DNA from: Strongylocentrotus purpuratus
Lineage: Eukaryota > Echinodermata > Echinoidea > Camarodonta > Strongylocentrotidae
Assembly: GCF_000002235.5 (NCBI RefSeq)
Contig: NW_022145594.1
Location: forward strand, 14,921,001-14,985,000
Length of the DNA: 64,000 bases
Reading direction: 5' to 3'
Below, one piece after another: positions 36,145 through 47,505 of the stretch (position 1 is the stretch's first letter; each line of letters starts with the position of its first letter). Made by a program: the position numbers and the translations under genes. The notes under the pieces are model-generated. The model worked only from the letters and a program-made list of their open reading frames with translations, was not told where the DNA came from and did not search any database.

Positions 36145-37045
36145 GTGTTGTAGTTGAATGTAAACTATTAATTACAGTGAATATTTAAGTTTGATTTCTT
36201 ACGACGGGATCATAGAGACTTTTTTGTGTAGTTCAGGTGAAAGTCAAAATCCACTTGATGGCCAGAACATGCATAACATGTGTGCGATTTTTAAGCATTT
36301 AAATTTATTTTGTATTCATGATACAAACATTTCTTACAGGAGCACATTTAAACTTGGCATTGTAAGTTCCATTGAATATTTCTTCCTGAAGCATCTGTCG
36401 TTTTGTGTTTTATGAGTTATTGCATTCGACCTTCTGTGTACGACGCCCATGTGCAAATCCTTGTATTAGGTTTGTGTAAATGAATTATCAGATAAAATAC
36501 CTACGGCTGGGTAGAAAAGTGCTCGACCGCCATCTCTTGTTATGAAACAACCAATACACTTCCTAGCTGGTATTACTATTATACTATGGTATCCTTAGAT
36601 GGTTTGTCTGTTAACCCTATCCGGTTTAATTTAATTTAGAATTAAAGGTGAAGATGAAGTTATAAGGTGTACATTGCACAATGTGGCCTTGTCGCCGTTT
36701 CCATGTACTGTCCATTTATGCCTCAATGTATACAGGTCCCACCCATATCCAGCACAATAACATGTAGATATTTCCCTTCATTTCGTGTCTCAGTAACTAA
36801 TCGAACAAATGCACACAGATTCCCTCTAGATGAAATGTATTACCAGTCAAGCATATAATATTATTACACGAAGTTTATGCAAAGTCATCTTCATAGTGCA
36901 AACGAGAGTCAAGTCGATTATTCCCACTCTGAGTCAAATGAAGAAGTCAACAAATTTGTATTTTGTAAGTGTGATTGACCATGGTCTTTATTGAGAGTTG
37001 ATTACCATAATTAACTCGTTTCAATCAAACTGGTCAGCAAAGGAA
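36145..37045. other. Intergenic, no supported gene
   Basis: AT-rich sequence without recognised repeats or coding exons. Confidence 0.4.
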
Positions 37046-37393
37046 TTATAGTGAAAACATAACAAACAACAATGAATGCAAATCATTACTTCGAGCATTA
37101 TAATATGTCGAGAGCGATCTGTAAGGAACCAATAGGGGGCCCGGTCGGGCGACACAGTAATATCTCTTGACTAGCCGTAACAATTCTTCCATTCGCCTGG
37201 CCATGCGAACGGGCTTCCCCCATCTCTTGCTGGCTTTTTGCACAGACAAGAGGCATGGGTGAGCGAAGATGACTTCCAGCCGGACACCCTGAGCGTTACA
37301 CACGGCATAAAGCCAGGCAATCTCAGCTTCAACGGACAGGAACCCGCTCACCCCCCCCCCCCTATACCCCAACCAAAAACGTGGTGAGCACAA
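37046..37393 (-). CDS. Unidentified 115-codon open frame in the retroelement's downstream region
   Basis: The frame lies about 1.3 kb beyond the tyrosine recombinase remnant, in the same GC-richer island and on the same strand. It contains EAEIAWLYAVCNAQGVRLEV followed by a basic segment (KASKRWGKPVRMARRMEELL). The alternating hydrophobic pattern around LEVIFAHPCLL faintly resembles an RNase H-like fold, but I cannot assign it. It may be part of the retroelement, or chance. Confidence 0.3.
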   Translation of the reverse strand: MCSPRFWLGYRGGGVSGFLSVEAEIAWLYAVCNAQGVRLEVIFAHPCLLSVQKASKRWGKPVRMARRMEELLRLVKRYYCVARPGPLLVPYRSLSTYYNARSNDLHSLLFVMFSL

Positions 37394-38692
37394 ACGACTT
37401 CCCTGGGCAATACTAATTGTATTCCCAGCTTACGGACAAGTCAGGCTCGTAAAATTGTATAAATACGGCAATAAAACAATCCTCTAATAACATCAAATTT
37501 TGTCTCCCCTTCCTAACAGACCGCTTGCTCTAGATTTACATTACCACAACAATATATTTCTTGTATAAGCGATTATAGGCGTCCAAATTCGCAAGAATGC
37601 CGCCAAACGAGGTGTGACGCAACTCGCCGCCATATATATCGCATTACGTGGTGTTGATACAGGTCACCTCTATGCTTCCACGGATGTAAACTTTCCTATT
37701 AGATAAGTTTGATCAAGAGTCTGATCATAATGAGTTAACTGCAATACTGTTAACGGCTGAAGGCAAGTTAAGCCTGGCATTATTACACCAGCAATCCAAT
37801 TAATATACTATGTGCATTAATATCAATGTACGGAAGTGAACACCTCATATATGGAAGACGAAGAAGCAAAAGAAAACATATTATATTGTCTTAAATATCA
37901 TCTCAAGACGCCAAAAATATACAGTAACTTTAATCTTGATAACCTAATCGTTAATACTGCACACGAGAAGTTACAATTGATTTGTCATAATTAACCCCAT
38001 TTAAACATTAGATCTCGATGTTAATCGACATAGAAGCCAAAATTAAGAATAACTAACGAAGCTATCCTTCTGTACGGGAAACAGGACATGGCGATTTTAT
38101 ATTAGCCTAATCATACGAAACTCGAAGGAGAATGTCCGAACCCCGTAATCGTTTTAGCCGCTGGCGTGGATATTGCGTATAGGGTCTGTGCACGGTCTGC
38201 GCCAACTCATGGTAGAACCATAGACGTAATAGAAAGAACCATAGACGTCCTTGGTAGAACTGTCGCTTGCGTGGGCGAGTCTACTGCGTGGAGAAAGTTG
38301 CTGACGTAATCCCTCGAATCCATCAGACGAAGCCCCGCGTCCCCATCCACGTGACTCGAACTGGGAGGCCGAGGTTTCCTTCCCGCCGTTTTGTTGCAAG
38401 AAAATCTGCCCAGTGCACCATTGAGTCCCATACCTGAGGCTCGGTACGCAATCCAGTGGTGAGTGTGAGTGAAGAGGCTGCAAAAAGGGGGAAGAAAACA
38501 AGAAACAAACGGCCAGCATTTTGGGTTCCAAACATCCAACACACTGAGATATATTACATTTCCCAAGCCTATTAAATAATAGACGGCTTTTCGTGTTCTT
38601 TTTAAAACTAAAAACATCTGAAAAAGTTAGCAATAGGGAAGAAGCAGGGGGGGGGCGAGGTCACGGTAAAAATCAATTGCTCAGCCTACGAA

Positions 38693-39061
38693 CTAACTGT
38701 TTGCTAAACCGCGCCCAATAACAAACTTGATCACTTCGGGTAGACCCTTATAATAGCGGCGAAATGACTGAGAGGTCCATCGGCCCATTTTCTTAATCTG
38801 CTCTTCAGTAAAACCCTTCATCGCAGCGGAAGTAGCCGCCCCTATACGAAAGGAATGAGATGTGTATGATTGCAAGGATGATTGTAAATGAAGCCCTAAG
38901 AAAGATACACACAGACGTAAAACACGAGTAAACCTGTGTCTAGTCAAGGGAGATGTATCAAATTGCCTAAAGAAAGCAGCGCCCTGAGTTGGCCGTATGC
39001 GTGTGTACTCAGTCACTGCACGCACTGGGCACATCACAGAACCGCCACATGGCTCCCCCAC
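38693..39061 (-). pseudogene. Tyrosine recombinase, C-terminal part only (DIRS-like element)
   Basis: The 122 residues hold the C-terminal catalytic half of a tyrosine recombinase: HSFR (His69, Arg72), GRW (Trp95 in the second-His position) and RRYY (Tyr103/Tyr104, the nucleophile). The N-terminal domain and the first catalytic arginine are missing, so about two thirds of the enzyme is lost. Its frame begins where the RNase H frame ends, with a CCACATGGCT direct repeat (39045-39054 and 39058-39067) at the join. The intact enzyme would integrate circular cDNA. Confidence 0.85.
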
Positions 39062-40557
39062 ATGGCTACCCCTACGACAATTGGAAACAATTCCAAAAAC
39101 CCAATTGAATAATGGGCATCAAGTACCTCCTCGGGCCAACGTGCCTGGGCCCACCGTGACTCAAAATATATGCCAAAGCCGATGCTTCCTGCTGCATCCG
39201 TGTAAAATTGAAAGAAATCATTCCGCCTCCAAACGCTGTCCCCGAAGCAAACTGTCCCATTGAAATGCAGTAAAAACTCCCTCCATGCCAAGAGGTCAGC
39301 CTTGGCACCTTTTGAAATCCGAATTCTATGGTGGGCCTTGTGCACACCTCTCGTCAAGTCGATTAATCTGCGGAGAAATGCCCTACCAGGACCTATAGCC
39401 TTACAGACAAAATTCAGACTGCCCGTAAGAGATTGCAACTGCCTCAATGTCAACTTAGACTTGGACGCGAAATCATCCAGCATGCTTAGCAAGACCCTCA
39501 GTTTCTCCTTCGGCACCCGGACCTGCAATTCGGTGGAGTCGATCTCCAATCCCAAGTAGGTAATAACCTGCACTGGGCCCTCCGTCTTCTCGTCAGCAAT
39601 AGGGATGCCAAATCGATCACACATCGCCCTAGAGCACCGCATCAGGTGGGCACATTCGTCAGCCGCCCTGCCCACGAAAAAGAAATCGTCGAGATAATGA
39701 AGGATGCCCTGTGATGACGCAATGCGTCGACAGCAGGCCTGTAAGAAGGAACTAAACCTCTCAAAAACTGCACAGGAAACCGAACAACCCATCGGCATAC
39801 ACCGGTCGAAGTAGAACTGACCGTCGAAACACATACCAAGGAGGTCAAAATCAGCTGGATTCACAGGCAACAATCGAAATGCTGATTTGATATCTGATTT
39901 CCCCATGAAGGCATTACGGCCGAGCGCGACCACTAACTTGACCGCCTCGTCAAAGTCCGAATATCTGACAGTGAACTCCTCCCGATCTATGCAATCATTG
40001 ACTGACGAGCCTTTAGGCGAAGATAAATGATGGATGAGCCGATATTCACCCTCTATGCGCTTTGGCACTAAACCTATAGGGGAGCAACGAAAATTATCGA
40101 AGGGGGGTGCAGAAAACGGGCCTACAATTCTCCCTAGCTGTACTTCTTTTTCGATTTTTCTCCGAACAATCTGGGGGTATTCATAAGCTGATTTCAAATT
40201 CCTAGCAGACATTGGCACGCGCTCCCCAGAGAACCCAAGCGAAAACCCATTCTTAAAACCCTCAATCAACTTTTCTCCTTCTGTATGCTTATCATAGGTG
40301 CGAAGGAAAGGCAACATGCGAACTAACTTAATTGGAGTCGGCGCTAAAACTCTACTTGCTGGCGGACGTTTGCCCTTTATTGCAGGCAAACTCCCCATGG
40401 GAGGCAGCTTCGCATTTAATGCATTTATGCAAGTATTGGCAGCTTTTCCCTTTAACACATTTTCCGGCTGCATTAAAGGCAAAGCAGAAGCCTGGCCTAG
40501 ATTGACGGCGGCTAGGGGCCGAACCCGCTCCTCGGCGCTGACCCGAGCTCCATCCAC
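39034..40557 (-). CDS. Reverse transcriptase-RNase H of a DIRS-like retroelement
   Basis: The 507-residue frame is open. Reverse transcriptase spans about residues 150-400: LVPKRIEGEYRLIHHLS, the first catalytic aspartate in KSDIKSAF (Asp222), MPMGCSVSC, and YLDD at 288-291. RNase H begins with FYTDAAGS (Asp454) and LEL (Glu489) and then breaks off at residue 507, leaving the domain incomplete. The frame overlaps the Gag-like frame by about 200 bp in another frame, as is common in DIRS elements. Coupling to a tyrosine recombinase instead of an integrase and the YTDAAG-type RNase H place it in the DIRS/Ngaro group. Cannot be autonomous as it stands. Confidence 0.9.
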   Translation of the reverse strand: MDGARVSAEERVRPLAAVNLGQASALPLMQPENVLKGKAANTCINALNAKLPPMGSLPAIKGKRPPASRVLAPTPIKLVRMLPFLRTYDKHTEGEKLIEGFKNGFSLGFSGERVPMSARNLKSAYEYPQIVRRKIEKEVQLGRIVGPFSAPPFDNFRCSPIGLVPKRIEGEYRLIHHLSSPKGSSVNDCIDREEFTVRYSDFDEAVKLVVALGRNAFMGKSDIKSAFRLLPVNPADFDLLGMCFDGQFYFDRCMPMGCSVSCAVFERFSSFLQACCRRIASSQGILHYLDDFFFVGRAADECAHLMRCSRAMCDRFGIPIADEKTEGPVQVITYLGLEIDSTELQVRVPKEKLRVLLSMLDDFASKSKLTLRQLQSLTGSLNFVCKAIGPGRAFLRRLIDLTRGVHKAHHRIRISKGAKADLLAWREFLLHFNGTVCFGDSVWRRNDFFQFYTDAAGSIGFGIYFESRWAQARWPEEVLDAHYSIGFLELFPIVVGVAMWGSHVAVL

Positions 40558-41485
40558 CCCGAAAGGCTGGCTGCCGCTGTCGCTGTTGACTTCCTTGGGG
40601 GAGCCAGGCAGGGCCGGAGAACGGGCCAGCCCCGTAACCGCGAAAGGGCTGCGCCGTTGCCACTAGCAACCATAGCTCCGTGTCGACTGATCCCCACGAC
40701 GCTTCAGGCCGAGTGGCTTGGCGCAACCGAAACTGAATATCGTACTCGCGCCAATTGTAGTTGGACGCCGCAGCCGTCCTCACTATATTCATGTATTTAA
40801 GCAGCTCTCGCGACCGCGAACCATGCCTCTCTGTGTAAATTGACACAAAGGTCAACATCGCGCTCGTCCACTGCTCAATCGAGCGGATTAATATTGGTCG
40901 AGATTGAGGGCGGAGGTGAAACCCCCCGTTTGACTGATCAAAGGCAAGTGTAAGATCGTTTGACGTGTGGTACCCTTCTTTGAGCATATGCCCCAGCTCG
41001 ATAAATTCCCCCTTCCAAATTCGCTCGCGCAAAGCTTAGCTCCTCACTAATGCCTTGCCGCATGTATGGCAGGCCTGGCTGGGGGAGATGGGGAGTGGTA
41101 TTTAAAACAGGAGGGGAAGAAGCCTCCGTTGGAGGGGCGGTAAACGGTTCAATCGCGCCCATTTCCACCCGACCTTTTAATTGCGCGTTTTCTAAACACA
41201 GCGGCCACGACTCACCGGGTAGAATTCTGCCTTCCCCGTCGGTACGGACCCCAGGTAGACAGCCTCTGCTCGCACTCCCATCGCCGACACCCATCACCGT
41301 AGTAGGGGTTGGCCTGATTAAGCCGGCCGTTGACGCTGAATCCCCCTCGTCGTGCTCTTCGAATGCCCCTGCGACCTCAATAGGCTGCGGCCCCTTGCTG
41401 CACCGGATAGCTGAGGAGCATCAACCTGTGCCACTTCGGCGCCCTGCCTCACACGGCTTGCTGGCCTCTGCCTGGATTTGGGCAT
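40352..41485 (-). pseudogene. Gag-like ORF1 of the DIRS-like element, frameshifted
   Basis: The main open part (41032-40352, 226 residues) has WKGEFIELGHML, a helical IEQWTSAMLTFVSIY stretch and LLKYMNIVRTAA, then an arginine/glutamine/glycine-rich linker and a C-terminal zinc-binding cluster (CFAFNAAGKCVKGKSC, HKCIKC). The upstream part continues from a probable ATG at 41485 (MPKSRQRPAS) but in other frames, with one shift near 41340 and another near 41035 around CTAAGCTTTGCG. ORF1 is thus broken at least twice. The protein would package the element's RNA. Confidence 0.75.
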
Positions 41486-43969
41486 GGTTGGTGACGCGTC
41501 GACTTCAACGAGATGCACAAAAGTTATAACACACCAGCAAAATACGCCCAATGGAAAATACGAAGCAAAATAATAAGTAAAAATATGTCCCACTTCGTTG
41601 TGATAAACTGATGAACTCCGTGTATGTGTAACACCGGGCGAAGATGGTGAAGTTCTCTAAAAAAGTTGTTCAAATTTCTCTAAAAAGTTTGTTCACGAAT
41701 CTGACCATCTCTCATGAAGACCATAGAAAGAATGAAGCGAGCCGAGAGCACGCGGAGTATGGCGCGAACCTTTCTGGTTTTATTGCTGACGCCAATAAAG
41801 TCTTTCACGACCCCCCTCCCTTGACCACGCGGCGTGTGGTCTACGGCTCGGTTCGCACTTCTTCGTTCAGATTGGGAATAACCTGTTTTAGCTACTTTCG
41901 AAAAGTTCGCTAAAATGTAATATATGTTAAGATATCGGAATTATAACATTGCATATACAAAAGATTTTCTCAAATTAACAATTAAAAGAGGACTGTATAA
42001 TAAAACTCCGTCGCCCGAGCCGTTAATTTTATTAAGAAAACAAGCTTAAAAAACAGTACAATTATTAATTCAAACAATCAAACACTATTATCATAATGAA
42101 ATTGTAATTTATTTTCTTTACTAGAAAGAACATAGTTGTATTTAAATATTGTATTGATTTTGTAGTTGTTATGACGGACCCCTTTTATACATATTAGCAC
42201 TGTTTATCTGTTTACCTGTTTATCACCATGACTATACTCGTTTTCCTGAGCCAGAAATTATTAACTCGAACGTCCAATCCAATCCAATCCAAAATATATT
42301 TTATATAGCGCCTTTTCCTTGCAGTTACAAAACGCTGCACCCACGCTCCACAATGTTTGGGCAACCTAAAAATAAAAATTAGACACTTCTAAGAGATGAC
42401 GATGACGATGATTATGGTGATATAAACATTACTATTACTAAAGAAGACTTATATTAGATATATTAGACCGATACCCGGATGTTATTGGTCCAGAGCTCGT
42501 GACGTAACATTACTTGCGATGATCGTAATTGTTGTATTGCCCAACCAGTCAATATAACGTTGTTAAAGTGAAACTTAGTATATTTTTCTAAAAAAAGAAA
42601 AGGTCGCCCTAAAGGTTCACTCACTAAAAATTTCGAAGAAAACACGAATTTCGAAATGTTGGGGAATTCGTTGTTGTTGGGAGGGGGAGGGTCAATATTT
42701 CGCCTGTAATATTTTTTCCTCAAAATATTTTTCGAGAAATAAAATGTTTAATTCTTAAAATGTTTTTTTTCTCGAAATTATTTTACTCGATTTGTGTTCG
42801 TCATTTTTTGTCTTACTTCCTCAAACTGACCTAAACAAAAATAGAAACAAATATCGGGCAACCAAAATCGGATCCCCCTTAAACGTCAAACCAAGACTAT
42901 CTAATGCAACATATATTGACTGGCAGGGGGTACATAACATTCTTCGGACCTGAAGGGAGTTATATTTTCCCTCGTGACCATATTTTCTCTCATCGCTGCG
43001 CGCTTCGGGGGAATATAACAGCTTGGGAAAATGAAACTCTTTTCAGCAATCTGAAACTAAATTACACCTCCTGCCAGTCAATATCTGTATAATAATGATC
43101 ATGTTTACAGTTTTCATTTAAAATAAAGACGACTCCAAACTAGTTTACCAAACTCAAATTAACTATACTCCCAGCGCTCCCATCTATCATCTTCAGAGTA
43201 TTAACATTTCTTTCCAGCAGAAGGGCATGAATCGAAAAAGTAGTTATATCTTCATAAGTTTACCGTCATTTTTAAAATTGTTTAAGTTAGTGATTCGTGG
43301 AGAGGTATTTTATCATTAAATGAAATTTAAATGATGTTCGGACAGTACAATTATTTATGTGCTGTAAAATGGAACATAATGTTTCATCACGTTTTTATCG
43401 AAATCCAATTTTTTGTGCGAAAAGGCGTTCACGCCCTTTTACGTAAGAAAAGCAATTCCCAACAGCCATTAAAATAAGACTAGCCAGATAACAATACACA
43501 AATATAACGATTCCCAAACATGCATGCGTCATGGGCCTTGATGCATTGTAAAGCAGACACTAAAGTGTCTACAGTGAAAACGCGCCAGATATCATACTCG
43601 TATGTCGGAAGTAAGTAACCTTGTTTGGCGTTCATGTTTTGTAATTGTAAGTTTAAGCCGAGTAATTACACCAAGAAAGTGAATGACTCATTGTCCATCA
43701 AGAGGGAGGAAGCTAAAGTTGACTGCACCATTGGTATTTAATTTGATATATTACATATTTGTTTGTACAGAACATCTTTCTATATGTGATCTCTTGGATG
43801 TAATGGGTAAGCGAGGTGTTAGAAGGACCCGTTTCTTTGTGATTACTGTGTTGATAAACTCTGTACTTGAATTTTCGTGGATGTGTGTTGACCAACCAAT
43901 CAGTTTGTTTCTCTCCATCGCTTGGTGGTACACTGCTCGGCGTAGAGAGCGGCATCGAAGTATCAGTGT
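41486..43969. other. Upstream flank of the retroelement and intergenic sequence
   Basis: 41486-41910 keeps the element's higher GC and may be its leader or terminal repeat; no matching repeat was found on the other side. A TCCAATCCAATCC run at 42270-42292 is followed by a TATATAGCGCC motif typical of short repeat tails. Nothing coding was supported beyond it. Confidence 0.4.
42910..43087. repeat. Small foldback repeat
   Basis: ATATTGACTGGCAGG near 42913 is the inverse of CCTGCCAGTCAATAT near 43069. The 178-bp unit has no coding content and is probably a MITE. Confidence 0.7.
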
Positions 43970-44479
43970 ATGTTCCATAGATCGCTGTGAATGGACCCTG
44001 CCATGAAGAAGAAAAAAATGAATTATACTGAAGTTGCTTTTTAATGAAAAATACAATAGTGGATACTGTTTTCAACAATAACTTTTGTTTTATGCCGATG
44101 ATTTTTGAGAATATATATTATAGAAAAGTATGTTTAGATCTGTCTTTCATCACAATATATTTCAAACGTTAATCGAAAATCAGTACAGCTTTCGCCTGAA
44201 ATGGGGGCTCATTCTGCGCATGCGTAATATGACATGTTGCGTCAGCTTTGAGGTACTCCCTTTCACCAAGGGTCTCCAACATAAAAGAATCATATATTTG
44301 CACTCAGCTAAACTTTAAATCATTTAAAAATTATGTAATTATTTCGATAATCACATACAAAATATTTAAATGTTACATGTATCATGGAAAAAAAAGATTT
44401 CCAATGATAAGGTATTACACATTTATAGGCCTACCTGGAATATTTCATTGCAAGCATATGTATGCATGTGACATACAAA

Positions 44480-44537
44480 ATGGCGCCATTGGCATTAGAG
44501 TTGGTCCTCTTTGTTTTACTCTCCTTTGTCAAAACAG
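44480..44537 (+). CDS. Ig receptor copy 2, exon 1 (signal peptide)
   Basis: Encodes MAPLALELVLFVLLSFVKT, a signal peptide differing from copy 1 at two residues (Ser3Pro, Ala19Thr), with a phase-1 GTATTT donor. The exon itself is intact, although the next Ig exon of this copy is not. Confidence 0.75.
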
Positions 44538-44819
44538 GTATTTGATCTTTATTATACCTTCCTTTCTAGACTAATCGACTGCGATTTTTTTTTATATTTT
44601 CCGACCCATACACATTTGTGTATTTTTTTAAACTTTAAATCGATATTTGTCTGTGCGTTTCTGACTCATCTACGACGAAAACACTTAACTTTGTGTACGA
44701 CTATAAGCAATGCATGGGTGCACGGATATTTTCTTTCTTTCGTGATACCTGAGCGTTGCAAAATTATTCAAATTTTACTAATAGAGCTAAAGTAAACTCT
44801 GTTTGTAACAAAGACATGC

Positions 44820-45000
44820 AGATGTTTCGTTGTCTAGCGGATAAGGCTCGGGGCTGTGAACCGCAAGGTACGGGTTCGAATCTTTGCCACATCACTCACG
44901 TCCTTTGGCAATACATTAATCCACATTTTCCAAACTTTACCCTGTACCTGACAGGAATATTTTCATTACAATGCCACAGCGGCGTACAAATGAATATCAT
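44820..45000 (+). mobile_element. tRNA-derived SINE-like element, copy 2
   Basis: Carries TAGCGGATAAGGCTCGGGGC and the B box GGGTTCGAATC, better preserved than at 29725-29890. A GGT repeat follows at 45110-45140. Confidence 0.65.
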
Positions 45001-45360
45001 TGTTATAACTATTAATATCATTATTATTAGTATTGTAATTACTATTATTACCATTATCATGATTATTATAATTTGTATTGCTATTTTTAATAATATTAAT
45101 ATTGTTGTTGTTGGTGGTGGTGGTGGTGGTGGTGGTGTTGGTAGTGGTGTTGGTCGTGGTAGGGTTTGTGGTACTGTTATCTTCATTTATTATTACCACC
45201 ATCCTTAGCATTATGTTAATTTCGGAGCCATCAGGTTAATGGCTCTGATAAAGACTATCCATCCGTTTTATCATTCTATTATTGATATATAAATCTTTGA
45301 TTCTGTTGTGTTGTGTTATTGATTCAAATAAATTATCAATCGTCCATTTCTCTCTTTCAG

Positions 45361-45667
45361 AAACAAATGGACAGATCATACCTCTTCCGGTAGAACTTCA
45401 CGCCACTATAGACTTACCATGAAGATGCCCTATCTGTCCAGAATCAACCACCGGAGTTCAATGGTACAGAATCAGTAACTCAGATGCCTTCATTAAGGAT
45501 GGGAAAGCCGTTGTGAGGTGGTCTGGAAGAAATGGCAGTTCACATGGATATGGAATCAAAGAAGACTTCTCTAACCGTCCAACACGACCAACAATTGTAC
45601 AGATGTATTTTTAATTCAGTGGATGGTGCTGATGAGTGTACACATGATGTTAAACTGGGAATATATG
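45361..45667 (+). pseudogene. Ig receptor copy 2, ruined exon 2
   Basis: Aligned with copy 1, the first conserved Ig cysteine codon TGC is TGA here, and 17 bases (CCATGACTATATACAAT in copy 1) are missing, making the exon 307 nt instead of 324 and shifting the frame. The acceptor and donor are preserved. If spliced in, it would end the protein early. Confidence 0.9.
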
Positions 45668-46616
45668 GTAAGCATCATTCATTGTTATTTTGTTTCAATT
45701 TGGAGTTTGATTATAATTTCACTGCCGGAAGACCAAGCAAATATTGAACACTAACAAAAATAGAAGAAGACTGCATATTACAAATATTTATTGGATTAAT
45801 CAACGTGCTCTCAAAACATGTTGAAACTCAAATTGAAGTTTTACACATAAACGGCGACCAAATTGATGAAATATAAATCAATTTGAAATAATAATAGTTT
45901 TGAATTATCCAACTAACGTAATTATATAGTTTTCATGAACGAAAAGTGTATTTTCAAATTTTCGTTTATCATTTGTTGATGACCAATTTCCAGAGAACGG
46001 AAAACGTTTGTGTACATATACCATGTTAAAGTTCCTAAGGGAATTCGTCTCCTAATGTCTGCAGAAAGTAGTGTTTTTCATTGGGTCAGTTCGAAATTCC
46101 CCCAAAAGTAGTGCTTAAAGATCAATTCCGCTTTAATGTCCTATGTCCCATTTGCAGACCAAAAAAGGAAAATGCTAAATTCCAATAGCATTTGAAAGAT
46201 ATAATAATACTAATTCAGAACTTCCCCTCAAAACAGAAGGGCTTGACAATATATTTTTGTTCTGCGCAAGGATTCAATCAGTTGAATGTGGCTTTTACCA
46301 GAAGTGGGTTATTGATGTGGACAAATGCTCATGTACCCTTTACAGCTCATTTTATGGATGTTATTACCAAAGAAGAAAAAAGAAGTCAGTCACTCCCTAA
46401 ATAGTGTCTGGCAGAGAAGTAACGAAAGTAAACGGGTTTACTTCCATACAATGAATACTAGGAAAATACTAACGTTAAATTTAACAAATAGGACATACGT
46501 GACATATACATAATTCATGCAAAGTTCTACAGAATTAGATGTTTGCTGCAAAGGGATACAATAACTTTAATGAATAAATGACATGGTAAAACAAATGTTC
46601 CCTAGCAAGGGATTAA

Positions 46617-46821
46617 CCCATAGCCTGCCATGAGGCTGCATGCACGCTACCTATTGAGTGCCATGCGCGTGCAAGGGCGCTTTCGTAATAGCAGTTATTG
46701 TTCATGCTCATTGGGCTGTGCTGTGTGTTTTGCACTCGCCATTCATAGAACCATCGCGTTAATCAGATTATCTCCAAAACAACCTGGCACAGTGGGGATT
46801 AGCCCTGTGGCACGATAAGAG
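46617..46821. mobile_element. 205-bp TTAA-flanked MITE (family 2) in copy 2 intron
   Basis: TTAA is at 46613-46616 and 46822-46825. The ends CCCATAGCCTGCCATGAGG and CTCTTATCGTGCCACAGGG are imperfect inverted repeats. Copy 1 has the unoccupied site at 31485-31488 in identical flanking sequence (GGGATTAACCAGC), so insertion followed the locus duplication. A related element is at 49270-49540. Confidence 0.95.
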
Positions 46822-47092
46822 TTAACCAGCTAAGATTTATAGGCAAATAAAGATGATTCTTGGGTAGTTATTTTTCAGTAATTCTGTTCGCAATGTAATA
46901 TGTATTTGCATACAAAAATGCCACGCATATTGTTTCCCTTTAACATTCTTTCCTCGTGAAGATTGCATTAGTATATGTATTTGTGACTCCTTGATCGGTG
47001 TATATGTATATATTTGTATACTCATTTAAATTGTATGTTTGTGAATATACAAACGTTTACATACATATAAATATTGGGTTGTTTTCTTCCAG

Positions 47093-47409
47093 CAAAACCG
47101 GATAGCTCTCCTGTAATCGAGTACATTCGGCAGACCAATGGTTTCAACGTGACCTGCTCCATAAGTAATGTGTACCCGATGGCCTTCCCAATACTAACAA
47201 CCAAAGAAGGGAAAAGAACTGTATCTACAACAGAGATTGAACATACAACACAACTGTGACTCATTGGTTTTCATCGAACGAGAAGGATACAACCATAGAG
47301 TGTCTGTACTCCAATTTGAAATTCAGGAGCGCAGCGTCCCTGTGTATTGTTAACATTTCTACCATTGACCAGCCTGAAGTAGAGGATACGATGGAAAAGA
47401 GCATGACAC
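47093..47409 (+). pseudogene. Ig receptor copy 2, exon 3 (second Ig domain) with one-base frameshift
   Basis: The acceptor TTTTCTTCCAG precedes PDSSPVIEYIRQTNGFNVTC, a first Ig cysteine, then SNVYPMAFP. Around 47250-47259 the frame meets TGA, and the neighbouring frame carries on with VTHWFSSNEKDTTIEC and NISTIDQPEV to a GTAAGA donor. Length is 317 nt, one short of the 318 that would keep phase 1, so a single base seems to be missing. It could be an assembly error, a polymorphism or true decay. Confidence 0.75.
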
Positions 47410-47412
47410 GTA

Positions 47413-47415
47413 AGA

Positions 47416-47477
<62 letters not shown>

Positions 47478-47505
47478 ATGTGTGCGTGTGTGCGTGTGTG
47501 TGTGT
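47413..47505. repeat. (TA)n(TG)n microsatellite just after exon 3
   Basis: About 20 TA units followed by TG/CGTG repeats, beginning three bases past the exon 3 donor. Confidence 0.9.

Larger units (their letters stand above)
43970..47105 (+). repeat. Ig-receptor locus duplication, copy 2
   Basis: Counterpart of 28855-31817 in the same orientation about 15 kb away. It contains exon 1, SINE, GGT repeat, exon 2 remnant and intron 2, and unlike copy 1 continues into an Ig exon 3 and on to transmembrane and tail exons. Confidence 0.9.

Noticed and set aside
38154-38633. Overlapping minus-strand frames downstream of the recombinase
   Set aside because: Three frames are open at once in GC-richer sequence and none shows a domain; more likely the retroelement's untranslated end.
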